This document shows, in pieces, positions 5,316 through 13,626 of a stretch of 13,627 bases of DNA; the stretch's first letter is position 1; each line of letters starts with the position of its first letter. The notes under the pieces were generated by a model that saw only the letters and a list, made by a program, of their open reading frames with translations, did no database searches and was not told where the DNA came from. This stretch comes from Deltaproteobacteria bacterium. Its GTDB lineage: Bacteria > Desulfobacterota > GWC2-55-46 > S146-73. Both the position numbers and the translations under genes were made by a program. Where the stretch lies: positions 1 through 13,627 of the forward strand of contig WGFF01000086.1 of NCBI GenBank assembly GCA_015492355.1, written 5' to 3'.

Positions 5316-6995
5316 TTAGAGCATGGGTGTTTCTACGAGTCCTGGTGTTTCCACAAGGTCTTTCTGCCTGTAGGCCTCCTTGTAGTCACCTGTTGCAAGG
5401 TCAGCAGGACCTTCGGGCCCATCCACAAAGAATGTAGCCCTCATCTCCAGATGCAGAGGTCCGCAGAAGTGCTGACAGTATATCTCGTACTCACCAGCAT
5501 AGTCAGCAACGAACTCTGTCATCACGGATATACCCCTGGGTGCTGTCAGGTTGGTCCTCAAGCTGTAGGGACCATAGATGGTGAAGCCCATTATGACATC
5601 GGGGTTCTTGGTTATACCTGCTGCCTTGTCTATGTTGGTGACTATTATCCTGACCTTGTCACCCTTGTTTACCCTTATGTGCCTGGGCACATAACCGTAG
5701 CTGAATGCCTTTACGTGGATCTCCTTTACACCGTTCTTCTCAACGATACCGGGTCTGCCTGTATCCCTGGGTATGAAGGTGACCTTTGCGCCCTTGTGGT
5801 GATGGGGCCTTATCTCACTGGAAGGTCCCTTCACAAGGTCTACTGCCTGACCCATATCCCACTGCTTGATCTTGTTGGCAAAGATGACCTTTGCGTTGTG
5901 AGGTTCGCCATCAACAGGTATTATCTTGAGTGTCTTTCCATAGGTCGGGCTCTTGGGATCCACATCGAGCATCTCGTGGTTTACGGGCCAGCGGATACCT
6001 GTTGGGCTGAAAAGACCGGTTGAGAACTTGTTGAGTGCAAACACGTACTTGTCATCTGCACTTATGGCTATGTGACCTATCCTGTAGTGGATCGGGAACT
6101 CGTCCACAACCTGGAGCTTGTCAAGGTCTATCTTGACAACAGAGTCAGCCACAAAACAGCTCTCATAGGCAAACTTACCCGCATTGTCCATGACCGTGTG
6201 GAGAGGACCTGCACCTGTGGGGATGACCTTCTTGACCTTGAGCTTTGCTATATCTATGATGCTCATCGTTGCGGAGAGCTTGTCACTTACCAGGACGTAG
6301 CGGTTCTGTGGCTCAACGTCCACTCCATGGGGGTTCTTACCAACGGGTATCTCCTTTATGAGCTTGAAGGGATTGGTCGAAAAGACACCCACTGTGGAGT
6401 GGTAGTAGTTTCCAGCAAATACGTACTCTGGACCGGCCTTGCTCACATCGAGATAATCGGGTGCACTCGGGGCTGGACCCCAGTCGATGATCTCCACCTT
6501 ACCGGTGGCTATCTCTACCTTTGCCATCCTGCCGCTGAGCTCACCAGTGGCATAGAGGTACTTACCATTCCTGCCGAGGGATATATGGTGAATACCGAAG
6601 GGAAATGGAATGGAGATCAACCTTTCCAGTGTACCCAACTGCAGGTTTATCACACCTATTGTATTTGCGCCCTTGTCGTTTACATAGAGATACTTGCCAT
6701 CGGGCTTGAGGTTCTTGTTACCTGCGTTCGAAGGTGCACTGAAAACAGGCTCGTGGAGGTCTACACCAACACGTATATGCCTGTATGTCCTCATGCTGGG
6801 TATACCTATGACAGCAACCTGACCATCGAGTCCACCCGCGTTGTACATGAGCTGATTATCCTTCAGAGGGGCATCGTTCGGCGACTTCTCTGTAACATGC
6901 CAGTCCCTGTCACCCGCAAAAGCCACCCCAGGAAGGGCCGCAAAGGTATATAAGGCTGCGGCAACCATTAAAAACCAGAAGACTCTCATGCGCAC
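5316..6995 (-). CDS. nosZ: Divergent Sec-exported nitrous oxide reductase-like protein (NosZ-like) with altered copper ligands
   Basis: Read from GTG 6995 (AGGAGG 11 bases upstream; GTG 7007 overlaps the Shine-Dalgarno, ATG 6989 is possible) the product is 559 residues. A Sec, not twin-arginine, signal ends near VAFA-GD, as in clade II-type NosZ. Then come a beta-propeller (about 45-395) and a CuA-type cupredoxin (about 425-525). NosZ landmarks are clear: GIPSMR (65-70), GKYLYVNDK, KNPHG, GAGPLHT, HYRIGH and GEPH. By manual alignment with classical NosZ, CuZ ligands H81, H136, H223, H266, H308 and H366 are kept, but the second His of the DxHH motif is E82 (DLHEP). In the CuA domain C507, C511, H515 and M518 are kept (CQHFCGPLHLEM), the Trp that ligates through its backbone is H509, and the first His (THGF in NosZ) is M469 (IMGF). 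A PHHHKG run precedes the cupredoxin. NosZ reduces N2O to N2 in the periplasm; activity here is unproven, and a different copper oxidoreductase remains possible. Confidence 0.85.
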   Translation of the reverse strand: MRMRVFWFLMVAAALYTFAALPGVAFAGDRDWHVTEKSPNDAPLKDNQLMYNAGGLDGQVAVIGIPSMRTYRHIRVGVDLHEPVFSAPSNAGNKNLKPDGKYLYVNDKGANTIGVINLQLGTLERLISIPFPFGIHHISLGRNGKYLYATGELSGRMAKVEIATGKVEIIDWGPAPSAPDYLDVSKAGPEYVFAGNYYHSTVGVFSTNPFKLIKEIPVGKNPHGVDVEPQNRYVLVSDKLSATMSIIDIAKLKVKKVIPTGAGPLHTVMDNAGKFAYESCFVADSVVKIDLDKLQVVDEFPIHYRIGHIAISADDKYVFALNKFSTGLFSPTGIRWPVNHEMLDVDPKSPTYGKTLKIIPVDGEPHNAKVIFANKIKQWDMGQAVDLVKGPSSEIRPHHHKGAKVTFIPRDTGRPGIVEKNGVKEIHVKAFSYGYVPRHIRVNKGDKVRIIVTNIDKAAGITKNPDVIMGFTIYGPYSLRTNLTAPRGISVMTEFVADYAGEYEIYCQHFCGPLHLEMRATFFVDGPEGPADLATGDYKEAYRQKDLVETPGLVETPML

Positions 6996-7124
6996 GTTTC
7001 TTTTCACCTCCTCTTTATTTGCTTGATAAATTCATAACTTACAAAAACCCTCCCGATACTCAGAAGGCTTTATCACCTCCCTTGTCTCTCTATATTTAAA
7101 AAACAGGCAATGACGGATAAGCAA

Positions 7125-7153
7125 AGCATAGACTATAGGCTCTGGATTGTCAA
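7125..7153 (-). promoter_or_regulatory. Sigma-70-type promoter for the NosZ-like gene
   Basis: On the minus strand: TTGACA (7148-7153, perfect -35), a 17-base spacer, TATGCT (7125-7130, four of six -10 bases). The predicted start of transcription near 7117 gives a leader of about 120 bases before GTG 6995. AT-rich sequence abuts the -35 upstream. No TTGAT-N4-ATCAA (FNR/NNR) box was found nearby. Confidence 0.8.
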
Positions 7154-7199
7154 GAAAAAAATCTTTTCAAAAAACCATGTGCTTATGGTAGGATAAAGG

Positions 7200-7211
7200 T
7201 GTGTAAACACA
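7200..7211. promoter_or_regulatory. Inverted repeat upstream of the NosZ-like promoter (possible operator)
   Basis: TGTGT-AA-ACACA, a 5-2-5 palindrome about 47 bases upstream of the -35 element. The position suits an activator or repressor, but no regulator family is recognised from the sequence and chance is possible. Confidence 0.25.
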
Positions 7212-7413
7212 AAGAGGACTTACCTATCCTCAATCCCCTCCCAAATAGAAGTCTATCCGCAAGAGGATGGCTGAGGAGAAGGGGTGTGAATCCCTTTCTG
7301 TAAAAAATATCACCCCCAGCGCCTTTCCCAGAAGACCATGAATCTGACAGATGGGCTTAGGAGACTGATAAAGCCTTTAAAGGGGGGGATTGGCAGAGGG
7401 GTCTTATCTTAGT

Positions 7414-8898
7414 TCATACTATCTCGTACTGTTCCTGATGGAAGATATCGACCGGCTTTACAACTATCCTTTTTCTGAACCTCCTTTCGAGGTCTTCCAC
7501 GACCACAGCCCAGTCCTTGCCGAGGCACTCTGCAACGGATGGATTCACATACACTATGGTCTTCTTCCTTCTCTTCGGGAGCTCTCTTAAGAGGTCACGG
7601 TATATCTCCATCACCACCGTTTCCTTTGCCTTCACCCTGCCGTTTCCATCACAGTACGGGCATGACTCGCAGAGGGACTGGATGAGGCTTTCCCGTATCC
7701 GCTTTCTTGTCATCTGGACTATTCCGAGTTCCGATACCTTGGAGAGATTCGTCCTGGCTTTGTCCGCCCTGAGGGCATCCTTAAGGGCCCTGTAGACCTT
7801 CTCCCTGTTCTCTGGCAGTGCCATATCTATAAAATCTATGACTATTATCCCGCCGATATTCCTGAGCCTCAGCTGATAGACTATCTCATCCACTGCCTCG
7901 AGGTTGGTCTTGAGGATGGTCTCCTCTGAACTGCGTTTACCCACGTATTTACCCGTATTCACATCTATGGCGGTCAGTGCCTCCATCTGGTCTATGACTA
8001 TGTAACCACCTGATTTGAGCCAGACCTTGCTTTCCAGCGCACCCGCAAGCTCCACCTCCACCCCGTAGACATCGAAAAGGTCATCCTCTCCGCTGTACAA
8101 CTCCACACGGTCTGCAAGGGCTGGCATGAACTCCTTTACAAAAGCCAGTGTCCTTTCGTACTCCTCTTTTGAATCTATAAGCACCTTCTTTACATCAGGG
8201 GAGAATATATCCCTCACCATCCTCAATGTGAGGTCTGGCTCCTCGTAGAGTATGGAGGGGGTGGGGCTGGTATCCCTCCTCTGGAGTATGTTCTGCCAGA
8301 GTTTGAGGAGATAGTTCATATCCGCCCTTATGTCCTCCTTCCTCATACCCTCGCATACGGTTCTTATGATGAACCCGTAGCCAGGGGGGCGGAGTCTCGA
8401 TACAATCTCCCTCAGGCGCCTGCGCTCCCTTTCGTTCTCTATCCTTCTCGATACACCTATCTTGTTGTAGGTGGGCATGAGCACAAGGTATCTGCCAGGA
8501 AGGGTTATATAGGATGTGACCCTCGCACCCTTTGTACCGATGGGCTCCTTTGCCACCTGGACCATCACATCCTGCCCCTCCTCAAGAAGGTCCTGTATGC
8601 GAAGCTGGGGGGGCTTTTCCTCCTCGTACTCCTCCATCTCATCGTCTATGGTCTCCCTTATATCTGAGATGTGAAGGAAGGCTGTCCTCTGGAGCCCTAT
8701 ATCCACAAAGGCAGACTGCATCCCTGGAAGCACCCTCACAACCCTGCCCTTGTAGATGTTGCCTGTTATACCCTTGTCCCTTGCCCTCTCAACATAGAAC
8801 TCCACAAGTCTTGAATTCTCCAGAACCGCAAGACGCCTCTCAAAGGGATTGGAATTTACAAGTATCTCGATACTCCTGTTTCTCATCACAGAATCCAC
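7414..8898 (-). CDS. rng: Ribonuclease G (RNase E/G family)
   Basis: The 494-residue product has the standard length and order of RNase G. It starts with EILVNSNPFERRLAVLEN, then an S1 RNA-binding domain (about residues 44-130, GNIYKGRVVRVLPGMQSAFVDIG), then the RNase E/G catalytic core. Mg-binding aspartates are D312 in AIDVNTG and D355 in VIDFIDM, and a Zn-link CPYC (C413, C416) supports dimerisation. RNase G matures the 5' end of 16S rRNA and takes part in mRNA decay. The start could be GTG 8898 or ATG 8886; neither has a strong Shine-Dalgarno site. It lies 100 bases after the radical SAM/DUF2344 gene, an association known from many bacteria, where rplU and rpmA often follow. Here a respiratory cluster follows instead. 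Confidence 0.95.
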   Translation of the reverse strand: MDSVMRNRSIEILVNSNPFERRLAVLENSRLVEFYVERARDKGITGNIYKGRVVRVLPGMQSAFVDIGLQRTAFLHISDIRETIDDEMEEYEEEKPPQLRIQDLLEEGQDVMVQVAKEPIGTKGARVTSYITLPGRYLVLMPTYNKIGVSRRIENERERRRLREIVSRLRPPGYGFIIRTVCEGMRKEDIRADMNYLLKLWQNILQRRDTSPTPSILYEEPDLTLRMVRDIFSPDVKKVLIDSKEEYERTLAFVKEFMPALADRVELYSGEDDLFDVYGVEVELAGALESKVWLKSGGYIVIDQMEALTAIDVNTGKYVGKRSSEETILKTNLEAVDEIVYQLRLRNIGGIIVIDFIDMALPENREKVYRALKDALRADKARTNLSKVSELGIVQMTRKRIRESLIQSLCESCPYCDGNGRVKAKETVVMEIYRDLLRELPKRRKKTIVYVNPSVAECLGKDWAVVVEDLERRFRKRIVVKPVDIFHQEQYEIV

Positions 8899-8998
8899 AA
8901 AGACACCACCATAAGGTCTCGCTCTGTGCAGAAAAGGTCTCTATCCGTTCCTGCAAGAGCACAACACACTCATAAGACCACAGAGACAGAACACATCT

Positions 8999-11521
8999 TC
9001 ATCCAAAAACGGCCTTTGTCTTGAGAACAGGGATGAGGGACGCATCCTCTTCGGATAGATCAAAAAGGTGGGCTACAACCTCTCGAGGTCTAACACTACC
9101 CCTCTCACCCCTTCTGAGGACGAGCCTCAATGTTGTGGCATCCACCAGGGTGATATCCTCCACAAGGGGCTTGATATCGACCACAACCCTCCTCTTGGCT
9201 CTCTCAAGGGTAAGGGGTATGGAATCTCTCCTTTCAATGTCCCTTAAAATCCCGTCAATTCTTTCCGGCTCTATATTCAATCCCAGCGGGCCGTTTTTCA
9301 GAAATACAAGATATTCTATAGATTTAATCATAGCAGAGGGAGACCTCTCTTTCAAGGATATCTCATGACCGTCGATGAACCTAATCCCCTCTGGACACCT
9401 CCTGTTGAGAGAATCTATGAGGGCTTCCACATCCATCCCCCTGTCCTCTATCTCCATATCCATGTACTCATCGAGGCTCTCTATACCCACCCCCAGGGGT
9501 GGAGAGAAGGATATCCTGGGGAGGGGATTGAACCCCTGTGAATACCTCACCCTTATGCCAGCCCTCCTTATAGTCCTGACGATGGTGGATACGAGCTCAA
9601 GGTGGCTGAGGAACCTGAGTTCCCCCCTCTTTGAGAACCTCAGCCTTATCTTCCTGTAGCCATCCCCTCTACGGGATTCCTGTTCAAGGGGGATGGATAC
9701 CCCCTTTCTCTCCGAGACCACGTTCCTTATGGTCTCAAAATCACACACCCCACACCCAGTGCATGTATCGTATCTACAGTCCTCTATCACCCTATGGGAG
9801 AGTGCCCGTCTGTAGTCCGCAAGGAGAAATTTTTTGTCTATACCAGCATCTATATGGTCCCATGGGAGTATTTCATCAAAGGACCTCTCCCTTACATAAA
9901 AACCCATATCCATCCCCTCCTCACGGAACGCAGACCGCCATCTTTCAAAATCGAACCTGTCAGCCCAGCCATCGAATCTACAGCCCTTGGTGAATGCCCT
10001 GAGGAGCACCCTTCCGAGCCTTCTGTCTCCCCTTGCAAACACCCCCTCGAGGATACTCATCCTTGTGTCATGCCACCTAAAATCCACCCTGAGTGGTGAG
10101 AGTCTATCCCTCAAAAACCTGAGCCTCTCCCGCGAAACCCACTCCTCTATCTGCTGGACCCACTGAAAGGGTGTAAATGGCTTCGGCACAAAGGTGGATA
10201 CACTCACCGAGACCTTGAACCTCCCCCTGCCAGCCACACCCACAACCTCCCTTACAAGCCTTGCTATCTCAGCCACATCCTCGTCTGTCTCCGTGGGTAA
10301 CCCTATCATGAAGTAGAGTTTTATGGCACGCCATCCGAGCCCAACTACCTCCTTCACCGTCCTTATAAGTGCCTCCTCGCTTATCTCCTTGTTTATGACC
10401 TTTCTGAGCCCTGGGCTTCCTGCCTCGGGTGCAAGGGTAAAGCCCGTCTTTTTGACCCTCCTTATCTCCTCTGCAACACGCCCGCTAAGGGTACCCACCC
10501 TCAGGGATGGAAGGGATATGGCGGTCCTGTCCCTCCTCAGAAAGTCCATGAGACCAGAGAGCAGTTCCTCTATGGATGAATAATCGCCTGTACTCAGGGA
10601 AAGGAGCGATATCTCCTCATAGCCCGTATTCCTGAGCCCCTCCCTTACTATCTCAGAGATAATCTCCGGTGTCCTCTCCCTCAGGGGCCTGTATATGAAC
10701 CCTGCCTGACAGAACCTGCATCCCCTGGTACACCCCCTTGCTATCTCAACGGATAGTCTATCGTGGACGGCCTGTGTGAAGGGTACAACAGGCTTTACAG
10801 GAAGGGGCAGGGTGTTGAGGTCAGGTACTATCCTTCTTCTCACCCTGTGTGTACTCCTTAAGGGCAGTATCTCCTCTATCCTGGAATCCTCCCCGTATCG
10901 TACAGAGAACATCCTGGGTACATACACACCCTCTATCCCTGCAAGCCTCTCGACAATAGAATCCCTCCCCTCACCCCTCTCCATACCCTCTATAACCGTA
11001 TCCCCTATCTCAAGGACCACCTCCTCTCCATCCCCGAGCACAAAGGCATCGAAGAAGATAGAAAGTGGCTCTGGATTGAGGGCACACGGACCACCACCTA
11101 TAACAATGGGGTCCCCGTCCCTCCTCTCCTCTGCAAGGAGGGGTATACCACCGAGTTCGAGTATATTCAGTACATTGGTGTACGTGAGTTCGTACTGGAG
11201 GGAAAAACCGAGTATATGGAGCTCTGATAGAGGGGTCTTTGTCTCAAGGGTGGTAAGTCGCTCTCCCCTCTTCCTCATGAGCACCTCCATATCGTGCCAT
11301 GGACAGAATACCCTCTCGCAGAATATGTCATAACGTGCGTTCAGTATCTGATAGAGTATCTGCATACCGAGATGGCTCATCCCCACCTCGTAGGTATCTG
11401 GAAAGGCTATACCGAACCTGAGCCTTACCCCGGAGGGGTCCTTCTTTACAGAGTTTATCTCTCTATTTATGTATCTACTGGGCTTTTCTACGGTAAGGAG
11501 ATATTCCCCCATACCGCACAT
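8999..11521 (-). CDS. Radical SAM protein (TIGR03960 type) fused to DUF2344/TIGR03936
   Basis: Read from ATG 11521 the product is 840 residues. A longer frame to 11575 would overlap the upstream gene; 11521 starts two bases after that gene's TGA and has GGGGGTG just upstream. The N-terminal Rossmann-like region (about 1-200) resembles B12-binding domains but lacks DxHxxG. The radical SAM motif C264-xxx-C268-xx-C271 sits in IARGCTRGCRFCQAG and should bind a 4Fe-4S cluster and SAM. A second cysteine group, C582, C587, C590, C593 (DTCTGCGVC), may hold another cluster or metal. DUF2344 follows (about 624-820; RLRFSKRGELRFLSHLE and YSQGFNPLPRISFSPPLGVG). The family has no settled reaction that I can name; its linkage to rng suggests RNA or ribosome modification, which is inference. 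Confidence 0.92.
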   Translation of the reverse strand: MCGMGEYLLTVEKPSRYINREINSVKKDPSGVRLRFGIAFPDTYEVGMSHLGMQILYQILNARYDIFCERVFCPWHDMEVLMRKRGERLTTLETKTPLSELHILGFSLQYELTYTNVLNILELGGIPLLAEERRDGDPIVIGGGPCALNPEPLSIFFDAFVLGDGEEVVLEIGDTVIEGMERGEGRDSIVERLAGIEGVYVPRMFSVRYGEDSRIEEILPLRSTHRVRRRIVPDLNTLPLPVKPVVPFTQAVHDRLSVEIARGCTRGCRFCQAGFIYRPLRERTPEIISEIVREGLRNTGYEEISLLSLSTGDYSSIEELLSGLMDFLRRDRTAISLPSLRVGTLSGRVAEEIRRVKKTGFTLAPEAGSPGLRKVINKEISEEALIRTVKEVVGLGWRAIKLYFMIGLPTETDEDVAEIARLVREVVGVAGRGRFKVSVSVSTFVPKPFTPFQWVQQIEEWVSRERLRFLRDRLSPLRVDFRWHDTRMSILEGVFARGDRRLGRVLLRAFTKGCRFDGWADRFDFERWRSAFREEGMDMGFYVRERSFDEILPWDHIDAGIDKKFLLADYRRALSHRVIEDCRYDTCTGCGVCDFETIRNVVSERKGVSIPLEQESRRGDGYRKIRLRFSKRGELRFLSHLELVSTIVRTIRRAGIRVRYSQGFNPLPRISFSPPLGVGIESLDEYMDMEIEDRGMDVEALIDSLNRRCPEGIRFIDGHEISLKERSPSAMIKSIEYLVFLKNGPLGLNIEPERIDGILRDIERRDSIPLTLERAKRRVVVDIKPLVEDITLVDATTLRLVLRRGERGSVRPREVVAHLFDLSEEDASLIPVLKTKAVFG

Positions 11522-11523
11522 CT

Positions 11524-13272
11524 TCACCCCCTGTTTCCGCATACACCACACCTCGTGCATACATCTGGATTGCACGGAGGGGTCGTCTTTCCCTCAAGCC
11601 CCCTCTGGTACTCATCCCAGAGGTATTCCTTTCTTATGCCGAAGTCCACTATATCCCAGGGCAGTATCTCCTGGTATGTCCTCTCCCTGTAGACGTACCC
11701 CTCTACCGGTGGGTCTGCCTTCCTGAGCGCCCCTGAAATACCTTCCATGGATGCATCGACTATCGTTCCTCCAACCCTCCTGTCTCCCCTGGAAAGGTAG
11801 GTCTGGAGGACTGCCCTCCTTGTTGAGATGGTCTTTACCGTGATACCCTTCTTTTTGGAGACAAGCCCCTTTATAATGGAAAATCTCCTCCCCACAACCT
11901 CCCTCTTTTCAAGTGGATGCCACTGGAAGGGTGTAAAGGGCTTCGGTACGAAGGGATTTACACTGAGGGATATACTACCACTGAAGATAGCCTTCATCTT
12001 TAATGTGAGTTCTGCAATAGCCTCTGCATCCCCGTCCTCCTCACAAGGCAACCCCAGGAGATAGTAGAGCTTAAGCCTCCTTAAGCCCACCTTTTCTGCA
12101 AGTTCCACCGCCCTTAGGAGATTATCGTCGCTTATGGGTTTGTTAATAATCCTCCTGAGCCTCTCACTGCCTGCCTCAGGTGCGATGGTGACTGTCCTGT
12201 AGCCTGAGCCTTTGAGAAGGTGGAGGAGTTCCTCATCGAGTATATCTGCCCTCAGGGACGAGACCGTAAGTTCACCCCCAAGCCGAGTCCCTTCCCTCAG
12301 CACATCCTTTATATATGGATATTCTGATACCGCTGAGCCCACAAGCCCCACCTTTTTGGTATCCTCAAGCCCCTTTCTCACCCCGTCCAGCACACCCTCC
12401 TTCCTGCGCCACCTCGGGGGAAGGTATATGAATCCAGCGGTACAGAACCTGCATCCCTCTGGACAGCCCCGTTCTATCTCCACAAGACACGTCCCACTGA
12501 ACTCTGTCCACGGTGTGGTCACAACCGTATGGATGAGAGGAGCGGAATCTATATCCCTTACCTTCCGTGCGGTAACCCTCGGCTTTATGCCATCCCTCAA
12601 TACCCTTATGGACTTTACAACAGGACCGTCATAGGTAAATCCATAGAAGGACGGCACATACACACCTTCGAGATGAGCGACCTCGTAGAGGTACCCTTCT
12701 TTGTATACCATACCACCCCTTTTGAATCGCTGATAAAGGTCAATAATGTTCCCGAGGATGCCATCCGCCTCACCTATAAAGAGGATATCAAAGATATCCC
12801 CTAAGGGCTCTGGATTCATGGATACCGCACATCCCCCACCGAGGAGAAGGGGACCCTCCAGACCCCTGTCCCTTGCATATACAGGTATATTACAGAGCCT
12901 CAGAATGGTGGGGATATTGAGATAGTCCTCCTCGAAGGATAGGGAAAAGGCGATGATGTCGAATCTGTTGAGCGGTGTCTGTGATTCCAGGGAAAAGAGG
13001 GGAATGGACCCTACCCTGAGTTCATCGAGTTCATCCCTTTCAGGAAGGAATGCCCTCTCGCATACACAGTCTTCCCTGAGGTTGAGGGACCCGTAGACGA
13101 ACTGAAACCCCAGATTGCTCATCCCCACGTAGTAGGTATTGGGATAGACAAGACATACAGAGACCCTCCCACCGTGGTCCTTGTAAGTAGTCCCTCTTTC
13201 CTTGGAGAGTAGTTCCCTTGTCCTCTCTTTGAGTCTCCAGGGTATAAAAACAGATTGCCTCCCTTTCAACAT
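11524..13272 (-). CDS. Radical SAM protein of the TIGR03960 type, without DUF2344
   Basis: The 582-residue product is a paralogue of the N-terminal two-thirds of the next gene. It shares YYVGMSNLGFQFVYG near residue 48, GGGCAVSMNPEP near 146, the radical SAM motif C270-xxx-C274-xx-C277 in ERGCPEGCRFCTAG, the TIAPEAGSERLRRIINKPIS block, FVPKPFTPFQW, and a closing Cys group C567, C572, C575, C578 (CNPDVCTRCGVC) at the extreme C-terminus. It ends where its paralogue continues into DUF2344, so the pair looks like a duplication with one fused and one unfused member. Start ATG 13272 has only a weak AGGGA directly before it. It heads the likely operon with the DUF2344 fusion and rng. Substrate and reaction are unknown. 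Confidence 0.92.
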   Translation of the reverse strand: MLKGRQSVFIPWRLKERTRELLSKERGTTYKDHGGRVSVCLVYPNTYYVGMSNLGFQFVYGSLNLREDCVCERAFLPERDELDELRVGSIPLFSLESQTPLNRFDIIAFSLSFEEDYLNIPTILRLCNIPVYARDRGLEGPLLLGGGCAVSMNPEPLGDIFDILFIGEADGILGNIIDLYQRFKRGGMVYKEGYLYEVAHLEGVYVPSFYGFTYDGPVVKSIRVLRDGIKPRVTARKVRDIDSAPLIHTVVTTPWTEFSGTCLVEIERGCPEGCRFCTAGFIYLPPRWRRKEGVLDGVRKGLEDTKKVGLVGSAVSEYPYIKDVLREGTRLGGELTVSSLRADILDEELLHLLKGSGYRTVTIAPEAGSERLRRIINKPISDDNLLRAVELAEKVGLRRLKLYYLLGLPCEEDGDAEAIAELTLKMKAIFSGSISLSVNPFVPKPFTPFQWHPLEKREVVGRRFSIIKGLVSKKKGITVKTISTRRAVLQTYLSRGDRRVGGTIVDASMEGISGALRKADPPVEGYVYRERTYQEILPWDIVDFGIRKEYLWDEYQRGLEGKTTPPCNPDVCTRCGVCGNRG

Positions 13273-13553
13273 TCCCTGTGGGGGGACTAAATCCTGAGGG
13301 AAAACACTTTTTTACCAGAAAAGGGCGATAGCCCGGAGGGTTTTCCCCACAACGATCAGGTCCGATTTGATGACCCATTACCCAATAATAAGGGCTGGGC
13401 TCGATCCGAGCGGTTCACTCCCCTGTCCCTATGACGTCTTTTCGTAATACTTCAAAAGGACAGATTTCCTTTACGTAACCTACAGACCAGCCACCTTACT
13501 TCAGATATTTTTCACCTTTGGAATCCATCATGTTGATATAAAAAATTTAGGTA

Positions 13554-13559
13554 ATTATA
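13554..13559 (-). promoter_or_regulatory. Possible -10 element upstream of the radical SAM operon
   Basis: A perfect TATAAT on the minus strand in AT-rich DNA; the base positions 16-18 upstream do not resemble TTGACA. If used, the leader would be about 275 bases, which is long for a housekeeping operon. Confidence 0.3.
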
Positions 13560-13597
13560 AACGATTTCCCACCAAATCACATAGATATTGGACAAGT

Positions 13598-13626
13598 GAA
13601 GCTCCCCGCCTACAAGGCGGGGCTTC
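13598..13626. mobile_element. Bulged GC hairpin resembling an IS200/IS605 (TnpB-type) right end
   Basis: GAAG-ct-CCCCGCC (13598-13610), loop TACAA, GGCGGGG-CTTC (13616-13626): an 11-bp stem with a 2-base bulge. On the minus strand it reads GAAGCCCCGCC, loop, GGCGGGGAGCTTCAC. That is the form I associate with the 3' end of IS1341/TnpB-type elements, where it forms the end of the guide RNA and the transposon right end. If so, tnpB would lie beyond the right edge on the minus strand and the element would end near 13596. No transposase sequence is visible, so a plain terminator or other repeat is possible. Confidence 0.4.

Larger units (their letters stand above)
7008..7413. other. Intergenic region between rng and the NosZ-like gene
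   Basis: No gene is seen in these 406 bases. On the minus strand they hold the promoter at 7125-7153, an AT-rich stretch just upstream of its -35 (7154-7173) that could act as an UP element, and a leader of about 120 bases with two extra Shine-Dalgarno-like purine runs but no convincing leader ORF. The TGTGT-AA-ACACA inverted repeat at 7200-7211 lies about 47 bases upstream of the -35. No clear terminator for rng was found. This is the junction between a housekeeping gene block and the respiratory cluster. Confidence 0.6.

Noticed and set aside
5451..6953. Plus-strand open frames opposite the NosZ-like gene
   Set aside because: They are antisense shadows with no domain; the minus-strand protein has unmistakable NosZ landmarks.
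7022..7044. Six-codon leader ORF (MNLSSK) before the NosZ-like gene
   Set aside because: Too short, poorly spaced from GGGAGG, and without regulatory codons; it cannot be told from chance.
11522..11575. Upstream start for the DUF2344 radical SAM gene
   Set aside because: It overlaps the preceding gene by 52 bases; ATG 11521 directly after that gene's stop has a ribosome binding site and family-like N-terminus.
13391..13430. tRNA-like GGTTCACTCCC stretch
   Set aside because: The flanking bases do not form a T-arm, and no acceptor or anticodon arm could be assembled.
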